NCBI GenBank assembly: GCA_946886475.1
Contig: CAMPIQ010000006.1
Coordinates: forward strand, 1 to 57,786
Origin: an uncultured Chitinophagales bacterium
GTDB lineage: Bacteria; Bacteroidota; Bacteroidia; Chitinophagales; Chitinophagaceae
DNA length: 57,786 nt
Direction: 5' to 3'
A program made the translations under genes and the position numbers. The notes beneath the pieces were generated by a model, which did no database searches, had not been told where the DNA came from, and saw only the letters and a program-made list of their open reading frames with translations. This document shows positions 42,527 to 50,390 of the stretch, one piece after another (the stretch's first letter is position 1; each line of letters opens with the position of its first letter).

Positions 42527-44569
42527 ATGAAAAAATCCCTGCTGGCGGTATGCGCATTTCTTTACCTCCAATCTTCTTCTCAATGCCTGGTAGTTGAAGT
42601 TCCATTACAAAAACGAACCAGCAATGCCCAACTTATAATTGAAGGAAAAGTTTTGGCGAAGCGTTCGTTCTGGAATGAAAACCGGACCATGATCTATACT
42701 TCCAATACAATTGAGATCTATAAGATATTTAAGGGTCATACTGAATCCGGTTTAATTGAGCTCATTACGCCCGGGGGTATTGTAAAAGATAAGATGATCA
42801 GGGTTGACCCTTCCCTTTCACTAAAGGAAAATGAAACTGGCATCTTCATGCTGGAAAATGTAAGACGTTCCAAATTTTTGCCCGCGCAGGTTCACCCTGC
42901 CGAACGTTTTGAAGCCTATGGTTCTACGCAGGGATTTATCAGATATGACATGAACCAGGGCGTGGCCAGTGATCCTTTTACTTCATACAGCGACATACCT
43001 ACCCTGTATAAAATGGTATCTCCATTGAATTACAAACAGGTTAAACCTTTGGTTTTTCCTTTGGCGGTACAAAGCCAGAAGATGATGGCCATCACAGGAT
43101 TTTCACCTTCAACCATTACTGCGGGTACTAACTCAGTGCTTACCATAACGGGTAGTGGATTTGGTGCATCAAGAGGAACTGGCGAAGTATTGTTTAGCAA
43201 CGGGGACGATGGAGGTGCTACCCTTATAGCGCCTTTGCCAACTCAGTATATTTCCTGGACAGATACTGAAATCCGGGTGGAAGTTCCAACAGATGCCGGT
43301 TCAGGAATTTTCCAGGTTGTCCAGGGTGCTACCACTTTTACGAGCGCCTCTGCACTTGCCATACCCTATTCGCATTTGAATCTGCAGTATGACCCTGGAA
43401 CCGGGTTAAGAACTTATCAACCCGACCATATTGATCTGGATGGATCAGGAGGATACACCTGGCAGATGAACACAGGTTTTGATGCGAATACGGCGGCAAA
43501 AAATTCTTTTATGCGGGCATTTGATACCTGGCGATGTGCCACACAGGTAAACTGGTTAATAGGTACCACAACATCTGTAAATTCAGCAATTGCTGATGGA
43601 ATCAATATCATATGTTTTGACAATGATGATGTACTTCCGGCAGGCGTACTGGGAACCTGCGCCAGTTATTGGTCGGGTTGCAGCAATGGAGTACAGATCG
43701 ACTGGTTTGTAACCGAACTGGATATCATTTTTGATGAAGGAAGCAACATGGCACCTCTTACCTGGGAATTTGGTACTGCCACGCCATCGGGAATGGAATA
43801 TGATTTTGAAACGGTTGCTGTACATGAATTAGGCCATGGACATCAATTAGGTCATGTGATCTCCCCCGGTGCCATTATGCATTATGCCATTTCAAATGGA
43901 ACATCAAACAGAAGCCTGAGTGCAAATGATCTTGCGGGAGGAAATTTTGTTCAGGCTAAAAGTGAAGTTGCCAATATATGCACCAATGCCATGACAGCAT
44001 ATTCCGGATGCAGCGTGCTCCCCATTTCAGTTACCTCTGTAAGGGCCTTTCCAATTGATAACCTTATAAAAGTTGAATGGAACAATGCGTCAGAAACCGG
44101 AGTGGATCATTATGATTTGGAAGAATCCGGCAACGGCATGTCATTTACTCTTGCAACAACCGTTCAACCAGCTTCAAATACTGGTTTGCCGGCGCATTAT
44201 AACTTTACAGACAGGAATATTTACAACGGTGCAAATTATTACCGGGTAAAATCTACAGGTCATAATGGTGAAATAAAATATTCAGACATTGTAAAAGTGA
44301 ATGTGACAAACAGCAAGGCGGCTTTTAATGTTTATCCCAATCCTTTAAAAGGAAGACAACTCAGTTTGGAATTCAACAACCTTGAAAAAGGTAACTATAG
44401 CTTAGAAATGTATAACACTACAGGACAACTGGTGTTGAGTAAGCAAATGGTGCACAATGGCGGCAGTGCAATGGAAGTGATCCAGTTGCCTGCAATGGCA
44501 AAAGGCTGGTATGCTTTCAGATTAATTGGCGGAAAAGAAATAAATGAGAAGAGAATAATGGTAGAGTAG
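42527..44569 (+). CDS. Secreted matrixin-like metalloprotease with IPT/TIG and T9SS tail
   Basis: A 680-residue secreted protease. Signal peptide (1-19); an N-terminal region (about 20-180) of unknown fold; an IPT/TIG immunoglobulin-like domain (about 188-275, ITGFSPSTITAGTNSVLTITGSGFG); then a zinc-protease domain with the metzincin motif HELGHGHQLGH (His433, Glu434, His437, His443) and a Met-turn-like GAIMHYAI. A fibronectin-like domain follows, then a type IX secretion sorting domain (about 602-680: NVYPNPLKGRQLSLEF, ending EKRIMVE). It is exported by T9SS to the surface or medium. No other protease gene is adjacent. A bidirectional terminator follows at 44625-44660. Confidence 0.92.
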   Translation: MKKSLLAVCAFLYLQSSSQCLVVEVPLQKRTSNAQLIIEGKVLAKRSFWNENRTMIYTSNTIEIYKIFKGHTESGLIELITPGGIVKDKMIRVDPSLSLKENETGIFMLENVRRSKFLPAQVHPAERFEAYGSTQGFIRYDMNQGVASDPFTSYSDIPTLYKMVSPLNYKQVKPLVFPLAVQSQKMMAITGFSPSTITAGTNSVLTITGSGFGASRGTGEVLFSNGDDGGATLIAPLPTQYISWTDTEIRVEVPTDAGSGIFQVVQGATTFTSASALAIPYSHLNLQYDPGTGLRTYQPDHIDLDGSGGYTWQMNTGFDANTAAKNSFMRAFDTWRCATQVNWLIGTTTSVNSAIADGINIICFDNDDVLPAGVLGTCASYWSGCSNGVQIDWFVTELDIIFDEGSNMAPLTWEFGTATPSGMEYDFETVAVHELGHGHQLGHVISPGAIMHYAISNGTSNRSLSANDLAGGNFVQAKSEVANICTNAMTAYSGCSVLPISVTSVRAFPIDNLIKVEWNNASETGVDHYDLEESGNGMSFTLATTVQPASNTGLPAHYNFTDRNIYNGANYYRVKSTGHNGEIKYSDIVKVNVTNSKAAFNVYPNPLKGRQLSLEFNNLEKGNYSLEMYNTTGQLVLSKQMVHNGGSAMEVIQLPAMAKGWYAFRLIGGKEINEKRIMVE

Positions 44570-44624
44570 ATGGAACTGAAGTTTAGCTACTACAGGTTCA
44601 TCAACCCAACTTAAATATGTTGAT

Positions 44625-44660
44625 AAAAAAAAGTGACCGGCAATACCGGTCACTTTTTTT
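44625..44660. terminator. Bidirectional intrinsic terminator
   Basis: A perfect stem AAGTGACCGG (44631-44640) / CCGGTCACTT (44646-44655) with a CAATA loop, flanked by A6 before and T6 after. It serves both the protease gene (plus) and the sugar dehydrogenase gene (minus). Confidence 0.88.
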
Positions 44661-44732
44661 ATTTCTTTTAATCCAACTTAGCCAGCCTGATTATAATCCT
44701 GACATGCTAAGCATGCGCATGGATCCGCATGG

Positions 44733-45971
44733 TTATTTCTTACCTATTCTGTACAACCTTCCTTCATCCGTTACCGCATAAAGCGCACCATCTTTACCCT
44801 GGGTAACATCACGGAACCGCTGTCCTTCACTGGCAAGGATCCTTTCTTCACCAGCCACCCTGTTATTTTCAATTACCAGTCTGGCAATGTGTTTACTGTT
44901 CAATCCGGCAATAAAAAGATTGTTCTTCCATTCAGGAATATGATCACCTGTAAAGAATGTCATTCCACTTGGAGATAATACGGGGTCCCAATAATATACC
45001 GGTTGTTCAAGTCCTTCCTTTTGAGTGATGCCTTCGCCAATTTTTGGACCGGTGTATTCAATACCATAAGTAATGATGGGCCAGCCATAATTTTTACCGG
45101 GCCTGATAATATTGAGTTCATCCCCTCCGCGCGGGCCAAATTCATTTTCCCACAGGTCACCTGTTTCCGGATGAAAAGCAAGTCCCTGTACATTTCGATG
45201 TCCATAAGTCCAGATCTCAGGTCTGGCATCAGATCTTCCTGCAAATGGATTACCGCTCACAGGTTGTCCGTTCCTGGTTATATGAACGATCTTGCCATAA
45301 CCGGAATTCAGATCCTGCGCCTGTGGTCTTGTAATGATATCGGAACGTTCGCCGGTACTTACAAATAAATTTCCTGCTTTATCGAAAATTATACGCCCTC
45401 CAAAGTGCATTCCATTATTAAATGCTGGCGTTGCACGATAGATCACCGTTGCATTTTCCATTTTCTTTTCATCAGCCGATAATTTTCCTTTGGCTACAGA
45501 TGTAAGATTTCCACCCTGTACGGCTTCAGAAAATACCCAGTAAACCATCCGGTTGTTTGAAAAATCGGGGTCTAAAGTGAGGCCCAGCAATCCACCCTGA
45601 CCGGTAGCATTCACTGGTGGAATTCCAGTTATGGGCTCACTTAACTGTCCGCCGGTATTGGCTATGCGCATATTTCCCTCCTTCTGGGTAATAAGGAATC
45701 TCCCATCCGGCAAAGAAATTATACCCCAGGGTTTTACCAGTTCATTACTAAGTATCCTGCCTTCATAAGCGGTAGCGGTTTTAACACCCGGTGCCCTTGT
45801 CTGGCCTTCAAAAGCAGGCTGATAATCGGTATTGGGTTTGCGGGTTTCTACCGGAGGATAAGTAGTGTCTTTTTCGTTGTTGCTGGTGTTGCCCGTGGAA
45901 TTGTTGTTATGTGTGCCACAGGAAATAAAAAATACAGATAAAGCTATGCTTCCAATTATGCCTTTCAACAT
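44733..45971 (-). CDS. PQQ-type sugar dehydrogenase lipoprotein (GSDH family)
   Basis: A 412-residue lipoprotein with lipobox FISC (Cys18) and a Ser/Thr/Asn linker. The six-bladed quinoprotein glucose/sorbosone dehydrogenase domain runs from about 70 to 412: LVKPWGIISLPDGRFLITQKEGNMRI, GQGGLLGLTLDPDF, NGMHFGGRIIFD, TGER, GHRNVQGLAFHPETGDLWENEFGPRGGDELNII, GKNYGWPIITYG. These are the PQQ- and Ca-site motifs of the family. It is likely a periplasm- or surface-facing oxidase of an aldose or similar, though many family members lack proven activity. ATG 45971 is supported by the perfect -7 box inside the longer open frame. Confidence 0.9.
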   Translation of the reverse strand: MLKGIIGSIALSVFFISCGTHNNNSTGNTSNNEKDTTYPPVETRKPNTDYQPAFEGQTRAPGVKTATAYEGRILSNELVKPWGIISLPDGRFLITQKEGNMRIANTGGQLSEPITGIPPVNATGQGGLLGLTLDPDFSNNRMVYWVFSEAVQGGNLTSVAKGKLSADEKKMENATVIYRATPAFNNGMHFGGRIIFDKAGNLFVSTGERSDIITRPQAQDLNSGYGKIVHITRNGQPVSGNPFAGRSDARPEIWTYGHRNVQGLAFHPETGDLWENEFGPRGGDELNIIRPGKNYGWPIITYGIEYTGPKIGEGITQKEGLEQPVYYWDPVLSPSGMTFFTGDHIPEWKNNLFIAGLNSKHIARLVIENNRVAGEERILASEGQRFRDVTQGKDGALYAVTDEGRLYRIGKK

Positions 45972-45992
45972 GGTTATGGTTTTAAGTGTAAG

Positions 45993-46000
45993 CAAAGTTA
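45993..46000 (-). promoter_or_regulatory. -7 box TAACTTTG of the sugar dehydrogenase gene
   Basis: A perfect TAnnTTTG on the minus strand, 21 nt upstream of ATG 45971, with a TTG 22 nt further up as a possible -33. It lies within the longer open frame, so it fixes the start at 45971. Confidence 0.55.
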
Positions 46001-46316
46001 GGTGCAGCTTTAGAAAATTGAACAATGAATCCGGAATAGCTTAAAAGCATACTCTTCCATTACATTAAATTTCAAAATATTTCCTGGTTCAGCATAAAAA
46101 TTAAATTCCTGAAGGCTTTGTAAATCTATTTACCCTATGAAATTCAATTCACCAATGCCCCTAAATAAGGACCATGTTTTTTCTGTCACGTTCAAACTTT
46201 GGTAAGTGTAAACCACCTTAAAACTTTTTCATTTTTCCCTAAATTGACAAAAACTTTTTGAGGGCATAAATTGAGGTGCCTGTTCCTATCTTTATGCCAA
46301 TCCTTAATCAAGAATT
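46001..46316. other. Intergenic region (316 nt) between divergent genes
   Basis: No gene seen. Near the right end, TATCTTTA at 46287-46294 (one mismatch from TAnnTTTG) is the best -7 candidate for the RsbQ-like operon, 22 nt before ATG 46317. A sigma70-like TTGACA (46245-46250) with a 17-nt spacer to TAAATT is also present but is not the normal Bacteroidota form. Confidence 0.4.
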
Positions 46317-47123
46317 ATGCACCAGAATATTTCAAAAAGAAATCATATCAATATTTCAGGGAAAGGCAGGCAACCGATGGTTTTTGCACATGGGTTTGGA
46401 TGCGACCAGAACATGTGGAGGTTTATTACTCCTGCATTTGAAAACAACTATAAAATAATATTGTTTGATTATGTAGGCGCCGGGAGATCTGATAAATCGG
46501 CCTATATTCCCGAAAGATATGATTCACTCCAGGGATATGCTACTGATGTTATTGAGATCTGCGATTACCTCAATTTAAAAGATGTGATCTTCGTTGGCCA
46601 TTCTGTAAGCAGCATGATTGGTTTACTTGCTGCAATTGAGCGCCCCGAACTATTCAGTAACCTCATAATGGTAGGGCCTTCTCCTTGTTATATTAATAAA
46701 GATGGTTACACAGGTGGATTTGAAAAAAGAGATATTGAAGGGCTTCTGGAGACCATGGAAAAAAATTATATCGGGTGGGCAAATTTTCTTGCACCCAATA
46801 TCATGGGTAATAAGGAAAGACCTGAACTTGGAGAAGAACTTACTGAAAGTTTTTGCACCACCGACCCAGTTATTGCTGGACAATTCGCAAGAGCAACATT
46901 CTTTTCAGACAACCGTGAAGACCTGGTGAAATTACAAACACCTTCACTGATCCTCCAGTGTTCAGAAGATATTATTGCACCCACCTCAGTTGGCCATTAC
47001 CTGCACAGCCACCTTGCAAATAGTACACTTAGAATAATGAATGCTACCGGACATTGCCCACACATGAGCGCACCTGAAGAAACCATTACATTGATAAAAG
47101 AATATCTTTCCCAACAGGTATGA
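46317..47123 (+). CDS. RsbQ-like alpha/beta hydrolase
   Basis: A 268-residue cytoplasmic hydrolase closely resembling Bacillus RsbQ in length and motifs: FGCDQNMWR (27-35), FDYVGAGRSD (50-59), the nucleophile elbow GHSVSS with Ser96, MVGPSPCYIN (118-127), MEKNYIGWA (147-155), CSEDIIAP with Asp218, and GHCPHMS with His246. RsbQ is the partner of the PAS phosphatase RsbP in the energy-stress branch of SigB control; plant KAI2/D14 receptors belong to the same superfamily. The stop overlaps the PAS kinase gene by 4 nt, so the two proteins are surely coupled. A small hydrophobic ligand passed to the PAS domain is inferred. Confidence 0.93.
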   Translation: MHQNISKRNHINISGKGRQPMVFAHGFGCDQNMWRFITPAFENNYKIILFDYVGAGRSDKSAYIPERYDSLQGYATDVIEICDYLNLKDVIFVGHSVSSMIGLLAAIERPELFSNLIMVGPSPCYINKDGYTGGFEKRDIEGLLETMEKNYIGWANFLAPNIMGNKERPELGEELTESFCTTDPVIAGQFARATFFSDNREDLVKLQTPSLILQCSEDIIAPTSVGHYLHSHLANSTLRIMNATGHCPHMSAPEETITLIKEYLSQQV

Positions 47124-48307
47124 CAGATATATTTTTCAATACTTCCCCTGCCGGTTATTTTTCTTTTTACGACAATGGTTGTATTTATGTAATTAACCAG
47201 ACGGCGTGCGATGCATTGGGTTATGAAAAAGTAGAACTGGAAGGCAGTCAGGTTGAATCCATTTTCACCATACCAACAAAGATCTTTTACCAGACCCATT
47301 TCTTTCCTATGGTAAAGATGCATGGCCATGCTGAAGAGATCTTCATTACCCTGCTTACAAAAAAGGGCGAATTCCTGCCGGTACTGTTAAATGCAAAAAG
47401 GATCCATCAAAAAGAAAACAGTTTTACTGCATGTTCATTCATTGTGGTTCCAAACCGGAAGAAATTTGAGGATGAATTGGTGGCCGCTCGTAAACAGGCC
47501 GAAAATGCGTTACAGGAAAATTCTGAATTATTGCAGGCAAAGGCCGCCCTGCAAACCCGTGCGGAACAACTTGATGACCAGATGCATATTGTAAATGAAC
47601 GCAACAATGAACTGAAACAGCTCAATCACGTTATTACCCATAACCTCAAAGAACCGCTCAGGAAAATGTTGTTGTTTGTTGACAGGCTTCAGCTTTTTCA
47701 ATTACCTGAAGAAACTTCCCATTCAATGGAAAAGCTGGCAAGGGCCTCGGCTCAAATGAAAAATATTGTGAAAGGCTTACAGCAATATGTCTGGCTCGAT
47801 GATGTTGACCTGAAGTTTAAAAAAGTGGACCTCAACCAGCTGATCGAAACAGCGTGTAGTAAGATCAGAGAAGAAGCTGGTGAGAACGTGCTTGATATAA
47901 AAACCGGAACCCTGCCGCATATTGAAGCGGATGAAGAGCAGTTAAGTATCCTTTTTTATCATATTTTATCTAATGCCGTTAAATTTAAAAATGGGGACAA
48001 AGCATTTGTAACCATTAAATCTACCGTAATAAAAAAGAACCGCTTCAGAACCGTAAGGAACAAATACCAGTATGAAGATTTTCTGAAGATTGAAATTTCT
48101 GACAAGGGAATAGGATTTGACCCCGGCTCAGGAGAATCTGCTTTTGAACTTTTCAGAAAACTGCACATATCTGAAGGAACAGGACTTGGACTGGCACTTT
48201 GCAAAAAAATTGCAGGCAATCATTCGGGTTATATCAACATTAGCAGCCTAATCAATAAAGGAACCATAGTTGAAATATTATTACCTGTTTCACAAAATCA
48301 CAGGTGA
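47120..48307 (+). CDS. PAS sensor histidine kinase coupled to the RsbQ-like hydrolase
   Basis: A 395-residue cytoplasmic kinase without transmembrane segments. The N-terminal PAS domain (about 5-112) has the pattern TSPAGYFSFYDNGCIYVIN, then FYQTHFFPM and EFLPVLLNAKRI. A coiled coil (about 113-168) links it to the HisKA domain, LNHVITHNLKEPLRKM with His174. HATPase: ILSNAVKFKN, DKGIGFD, GTGLGLALCKKI. In Bacillus the analogous PAS protein RsbP has a PP2C phosphatase output; here the output is a kinase. The downstream receiver-only gene (48363) is the natural phosphotransfer partner. Confidence 0.93.
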   Translation: MTDIFFNTSPAGYFSFYDNGCIYVINQTACDALGYEKVELEGSQVESIFTIPTKIFYQTHFFPMVKMHGHAEEIFITLLTKKGEFLPVLLNAKRIHQKENSFTACSFIVVPNRKKFEDELVAARKQAENALQENSELLQAKAALQTRAEQLDDQMHIVNERNNELKQLNHVITHNLKEPLRKMLLFVDRLQLFQLPEETSHSMEKLARASAQMKNIVKGLQQYVWLDDVDLKFKKVDLNQLIETACSKIREEAGENVLDIKTGTLPHIEADEEQLSILFYHILSNAVKFKNGDKAFVTIKSTVIKKNRFRTVRNKYQYEDFLKIEISDKGIGFDPGSGESAFELFRKLHISEGTGLGLALCKKIAGNHSGYINISSLINKGTIVEILLPVSQNHR

Positions 48308-48309
48308 TG

Positions 48310-48339
48310 TTTGATTGTTACATTTAGTTGCTAATTTTG
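48310..48339 (+). promoter_or_regulatory. Promoter of the receiver-only response regulator
   Basis: TTTG at 48310-48313, an 18-nt spacer, and a perfect TAATTTTG at 48332-48339, 23 nt before ATG 48363. The regulator can thus be made independently of the hydrolase-kinase pair. Confidence 0.6.
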
Positions 48340-48362
48340 TTGCCTTCATTAAATAGTATATT

Positions 48363-48812
48363 ATGCATCAATCCGGAGTAAAAACTATTTTATTGATAGA
48401 TGATGATGAAGATGAGTATGACATGATCATTGAAGCCATTAAAAAAATAGATCCGGGTGTAAAGGTATTTTTTCTGGACAGGATAGAAGAATGCCTGAAA
48501 TACAAGGGTAAGGAGTTTGATCTGATACTTCTTGATATTAACATGCCCCAACATGATGGGTTTTCATGGCTCAGGCAGATCAGGAATAAAAACAGGGATG
48601 TTGCCGTGGTTATGTATTCCAACTCTTCCAATCCTGCAAATATTGCCCGTGCTTACAATGAAGGCGCCAATTTATTTTTCAATAAGCCGGAAAGTTATTC
48701 TTTGCTCATCACGGGCATTAAAAAACTTTTGAATCTTGACTGGCGTCACCCTTTATCCATTACCCGGGAATATATTCAGGAAGGAAGATACCTTACTTTT
48801 CAGGAAGCCTGA
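48363..48812 (+). CDS. Receiver-only response regulator (Rcp1-like)
   Basis: A 149-residue single receiver domain with no DNA-binding output. The acidic pocket is DDDED at 13-17, phospho-acceptor Asp58 (LLDINMPQHDG), a Ser near 86 (MYSNSSN) and Lys108 (FNKPES). It is of the short Rcp1/CheY-like class that pairs with PAS- or phytochrome-type kinases. It lies 55 nt after the PAS kinase gene and is likely its phospho-acceptor; the downstream effector is not visible. Confidence 0.92.
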   Translation: MHQSGVKTILLIDDDEDEYDMIIEAIKKIDPGVKVFFLDRIEECLKYKGKEFDLILLDINMPQHDGFSWLRQIRNKNRDVAVVMYSNSSNPANIARAYNEGANLFFNKPESYSLLITGIKKLLNLDWRHPLSITREYIQEGRYLTFQEA

Positions 48813-49036
48813 CATCCTGGTCTACCTGAAGATCATTCACAATAATGTAAATTCCATTTGCGGTGAAAATTTCTATGTAAAATATTTGCACAGCCTTCTG
48901 TTGATCATTATGATTTTACAAACATCTTCCATTGGTGAAAAGGGACAGACATTGTAGAAATTCCGGAACCATACAACAAACATTAGCGTTCAGCATGCGA
49001 TCGTGAATATCAGAATGTCATATTGGAGACCGGGGC

Positions 49037-49073
49037 AAAAGCAATTGACCGTTATTGCCGGCCAATTGCTTTT
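49037..49073 (-). terminator. Terminator-like stem overlapping the end of the LLM oxidoreductase gene
   Basis: Perfect 11-bp arms AAAAGCAATTG (49037-49047) and CAATTGCTTTT (49063-49073) with a 15-nt loop. The right arm codes for the last residues of the LLM protein (stop at 49052-49054). On the minus strand the stem ends in UUUU. It is terminator-like but has a short U-run. Confidence 0.55.
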
Positions 49074-50089
49074 CTTATTTCAGGAGCCACCTTGTCTCCC
49101 AGCAATTCAATGGCATGCAGGATCAATTTATGAGGCATGGGTCCCATGCTCATCTGAGCCAGGAAACGGGTATGGTCAAACAGTTCGTGTTCATACAGGA
49201 TCTTATCGATCACCTGTTGGGGGCTTCCTACGAGCAGAGCACCTGTAGCTCCTGTAGATGCATCAAATTGTTGCCTCGATGATGGCGGCCATCCTCTTTC
49301 CCTTCCAATGCGGTTCATTACTTCGGCATAAGGAGGATAAAATTCATCGGCTGCCTGTTTGGCATCATCTGCAATGTAGGTATGTGAGTTGATGCTTAGC
49401 TGCATCTTTGCAGGATCGTGACCTGCCTCCTTATATACCCTGCGGTATAATTCCACGAGCGGAACAAACCTTGAAGGCATTCCACCTATAATGGCAAGCG
49501 CCATAGGCAATCCAAGTGTGGCAGCCCTTACCACTGATTCAGGTGTTCCTCCCACGGCCACCCAAACAGGAAGCTTCTCCTGATATGGCCGTGGATAAAT
49601 GCCCTTGTTATTGATGGTTTGCGTAAGTTTTCCCTTCCAGGAAAAGATCTCTCTTTCATTCAGTTTAATCAGCATCTGAAGCTTTTCAGAGAACAATTCA
49701 TCGTAATCAGAGAGATCATAACCAAACAAAGGGAAAGATTCAATGAAGGAACCACGTCCCGCCATCACTTCTGCCCGGCCACCGGATAACTGGTCCACAG
49801 CCGCGAATTGCTGAAACACCCTTACAGGATCTTCCGAGCTCAATACAGTTACCGCGCTTGAAAGCTTTATTTGTTTTGTTTTAACTGCCGCCGCTCCAAG
49901 AATTACACCTGGAGACGAAACTGCATAATCAGGCCGGTGGTGTTCACCAATGGCAAATACATCCAGACCCACCTGGTCGGCCAGTTCTATTTCCTCCATC
50001 AGATTCAATAAACGCTGGTGGGTGGAAATCTTTTCGCCGGTAAGCGGATGTTGTCCAATATCTGCAAAGGTGTATAATCCTAATTCCAT
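49052..50089 (-). CDS. LLM class flavin-dependent oxidoreductase (luciferase-like)
   Basis: A 345-residue cytoplasmic TIM-barrel flavoenzyme of the bacterial luciferase-like family. Visible motifs: MELGLYTFADIGQHPLTG at the start, FAIGEHHRPDYAVSSPGVILGAAA around 45-68, DQLSGGRAEVMAGRGSFIESFPLFGYDL around 98-125, and VWVAVGGTPESVV around 175-187. It is expected to use reduced FMN, possibly as a monooxygenase; the substrate is unknown. No flavin reductase is adjacent. It is expressed alone. Confidence 0.92.
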   Translation of the reverse strand: MELGLYTFADIGQHPLTGEKISTHQRLLNLMEEIELADQVGLDVFAIGEHHRPDYAVSSPGVILGAAAVKTKQIKLSSAVTVLSSEDPVRVFQQFAAVDQLSGGRAEVMAGRGSFIESFPLFGYDLSDYDELFSEKLQMLIKLNEREIFSWKGKLTQTINNKGIYPRPYQEKLPVWVAVGGTPESVVRAATLGLPMALAIIGGMPSRFVPLVELYRRVYKEAGHDPAKMQLSINSHTYIADDAKQAADEFYPPYAEVMNRIGRERGWPPSSRQQFDASTGATGALLVGSPQQVIDKILYEHELFDHTRFLAQMSMGPMPHKLILHAIELLGDKVAPEIRKAIGRQ

Positions 50090-50390
50090 TGAACTAAGTT
50101 AAGCCCTAGTACCGGAATTGGCCTTTCCGGAATACAGCTTCGCTTCCGGATTTTTAATTAAAATGACATGTCTTATCATTACGTTTCTGAAACAAAATTT
50201 ATATTTCTGATAAGAGAATTTACCTATGGTGTTATTAGAACAATGGAAAAGCCCCCGGTGTTTTCAGCTCAGGTTTTAGCACCTGGCCGGGGTGCTTGAA
50301 TAATTGAAACTTCTTTTTTATATTACTGTCCCCTAACAGCTTTCGCAATCATTTTTTTATCCAAAACTAACCAGGCCAGGCCTGAAACAT
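50090..50390. other. Intergenic region (301 nt) between divergent genes
   Basis: No gene. The part next to 50089 has CCGGAA repeats (50111-50150) and a TAACTTAG-like box for the LLM gene on the minus strand. The part before 50391 holds the hairpin at 50249-50297 and a T-rich stretch. No full-consensus promoter was found for the DUF3857 operon. Confidence 0.4.
50249..50297 (+). repeat. Bulged stem-loop upstream of the DUF3857 operon
   Basis: AAGCCCCCGG (50249-50258) pairs with CCGGGGTGCTT (50287-50297) with one bulged base. The loop contains a further CAGG/CCTG pairing. It is followed within 15 nt by CTTCTTTTTTATATT. It is 94 nt before ATG 50391, so it could be a leader attenuator or an end signal for an unseen upstream transcript. 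Confidence 0.4.

Noticed and set aside
46245..46273. TTGACA-N17-TAAATT sigma70-like promoter before the RsbQ-like gene
   Set aside because: It looks like the E. coli consensus, but Bacteroidota primary sigma uses TTTG/TAnnTTTG; TATCTTTA at 46287 is the better candidate. Chance occurrence in AT-rich DNA is likely.
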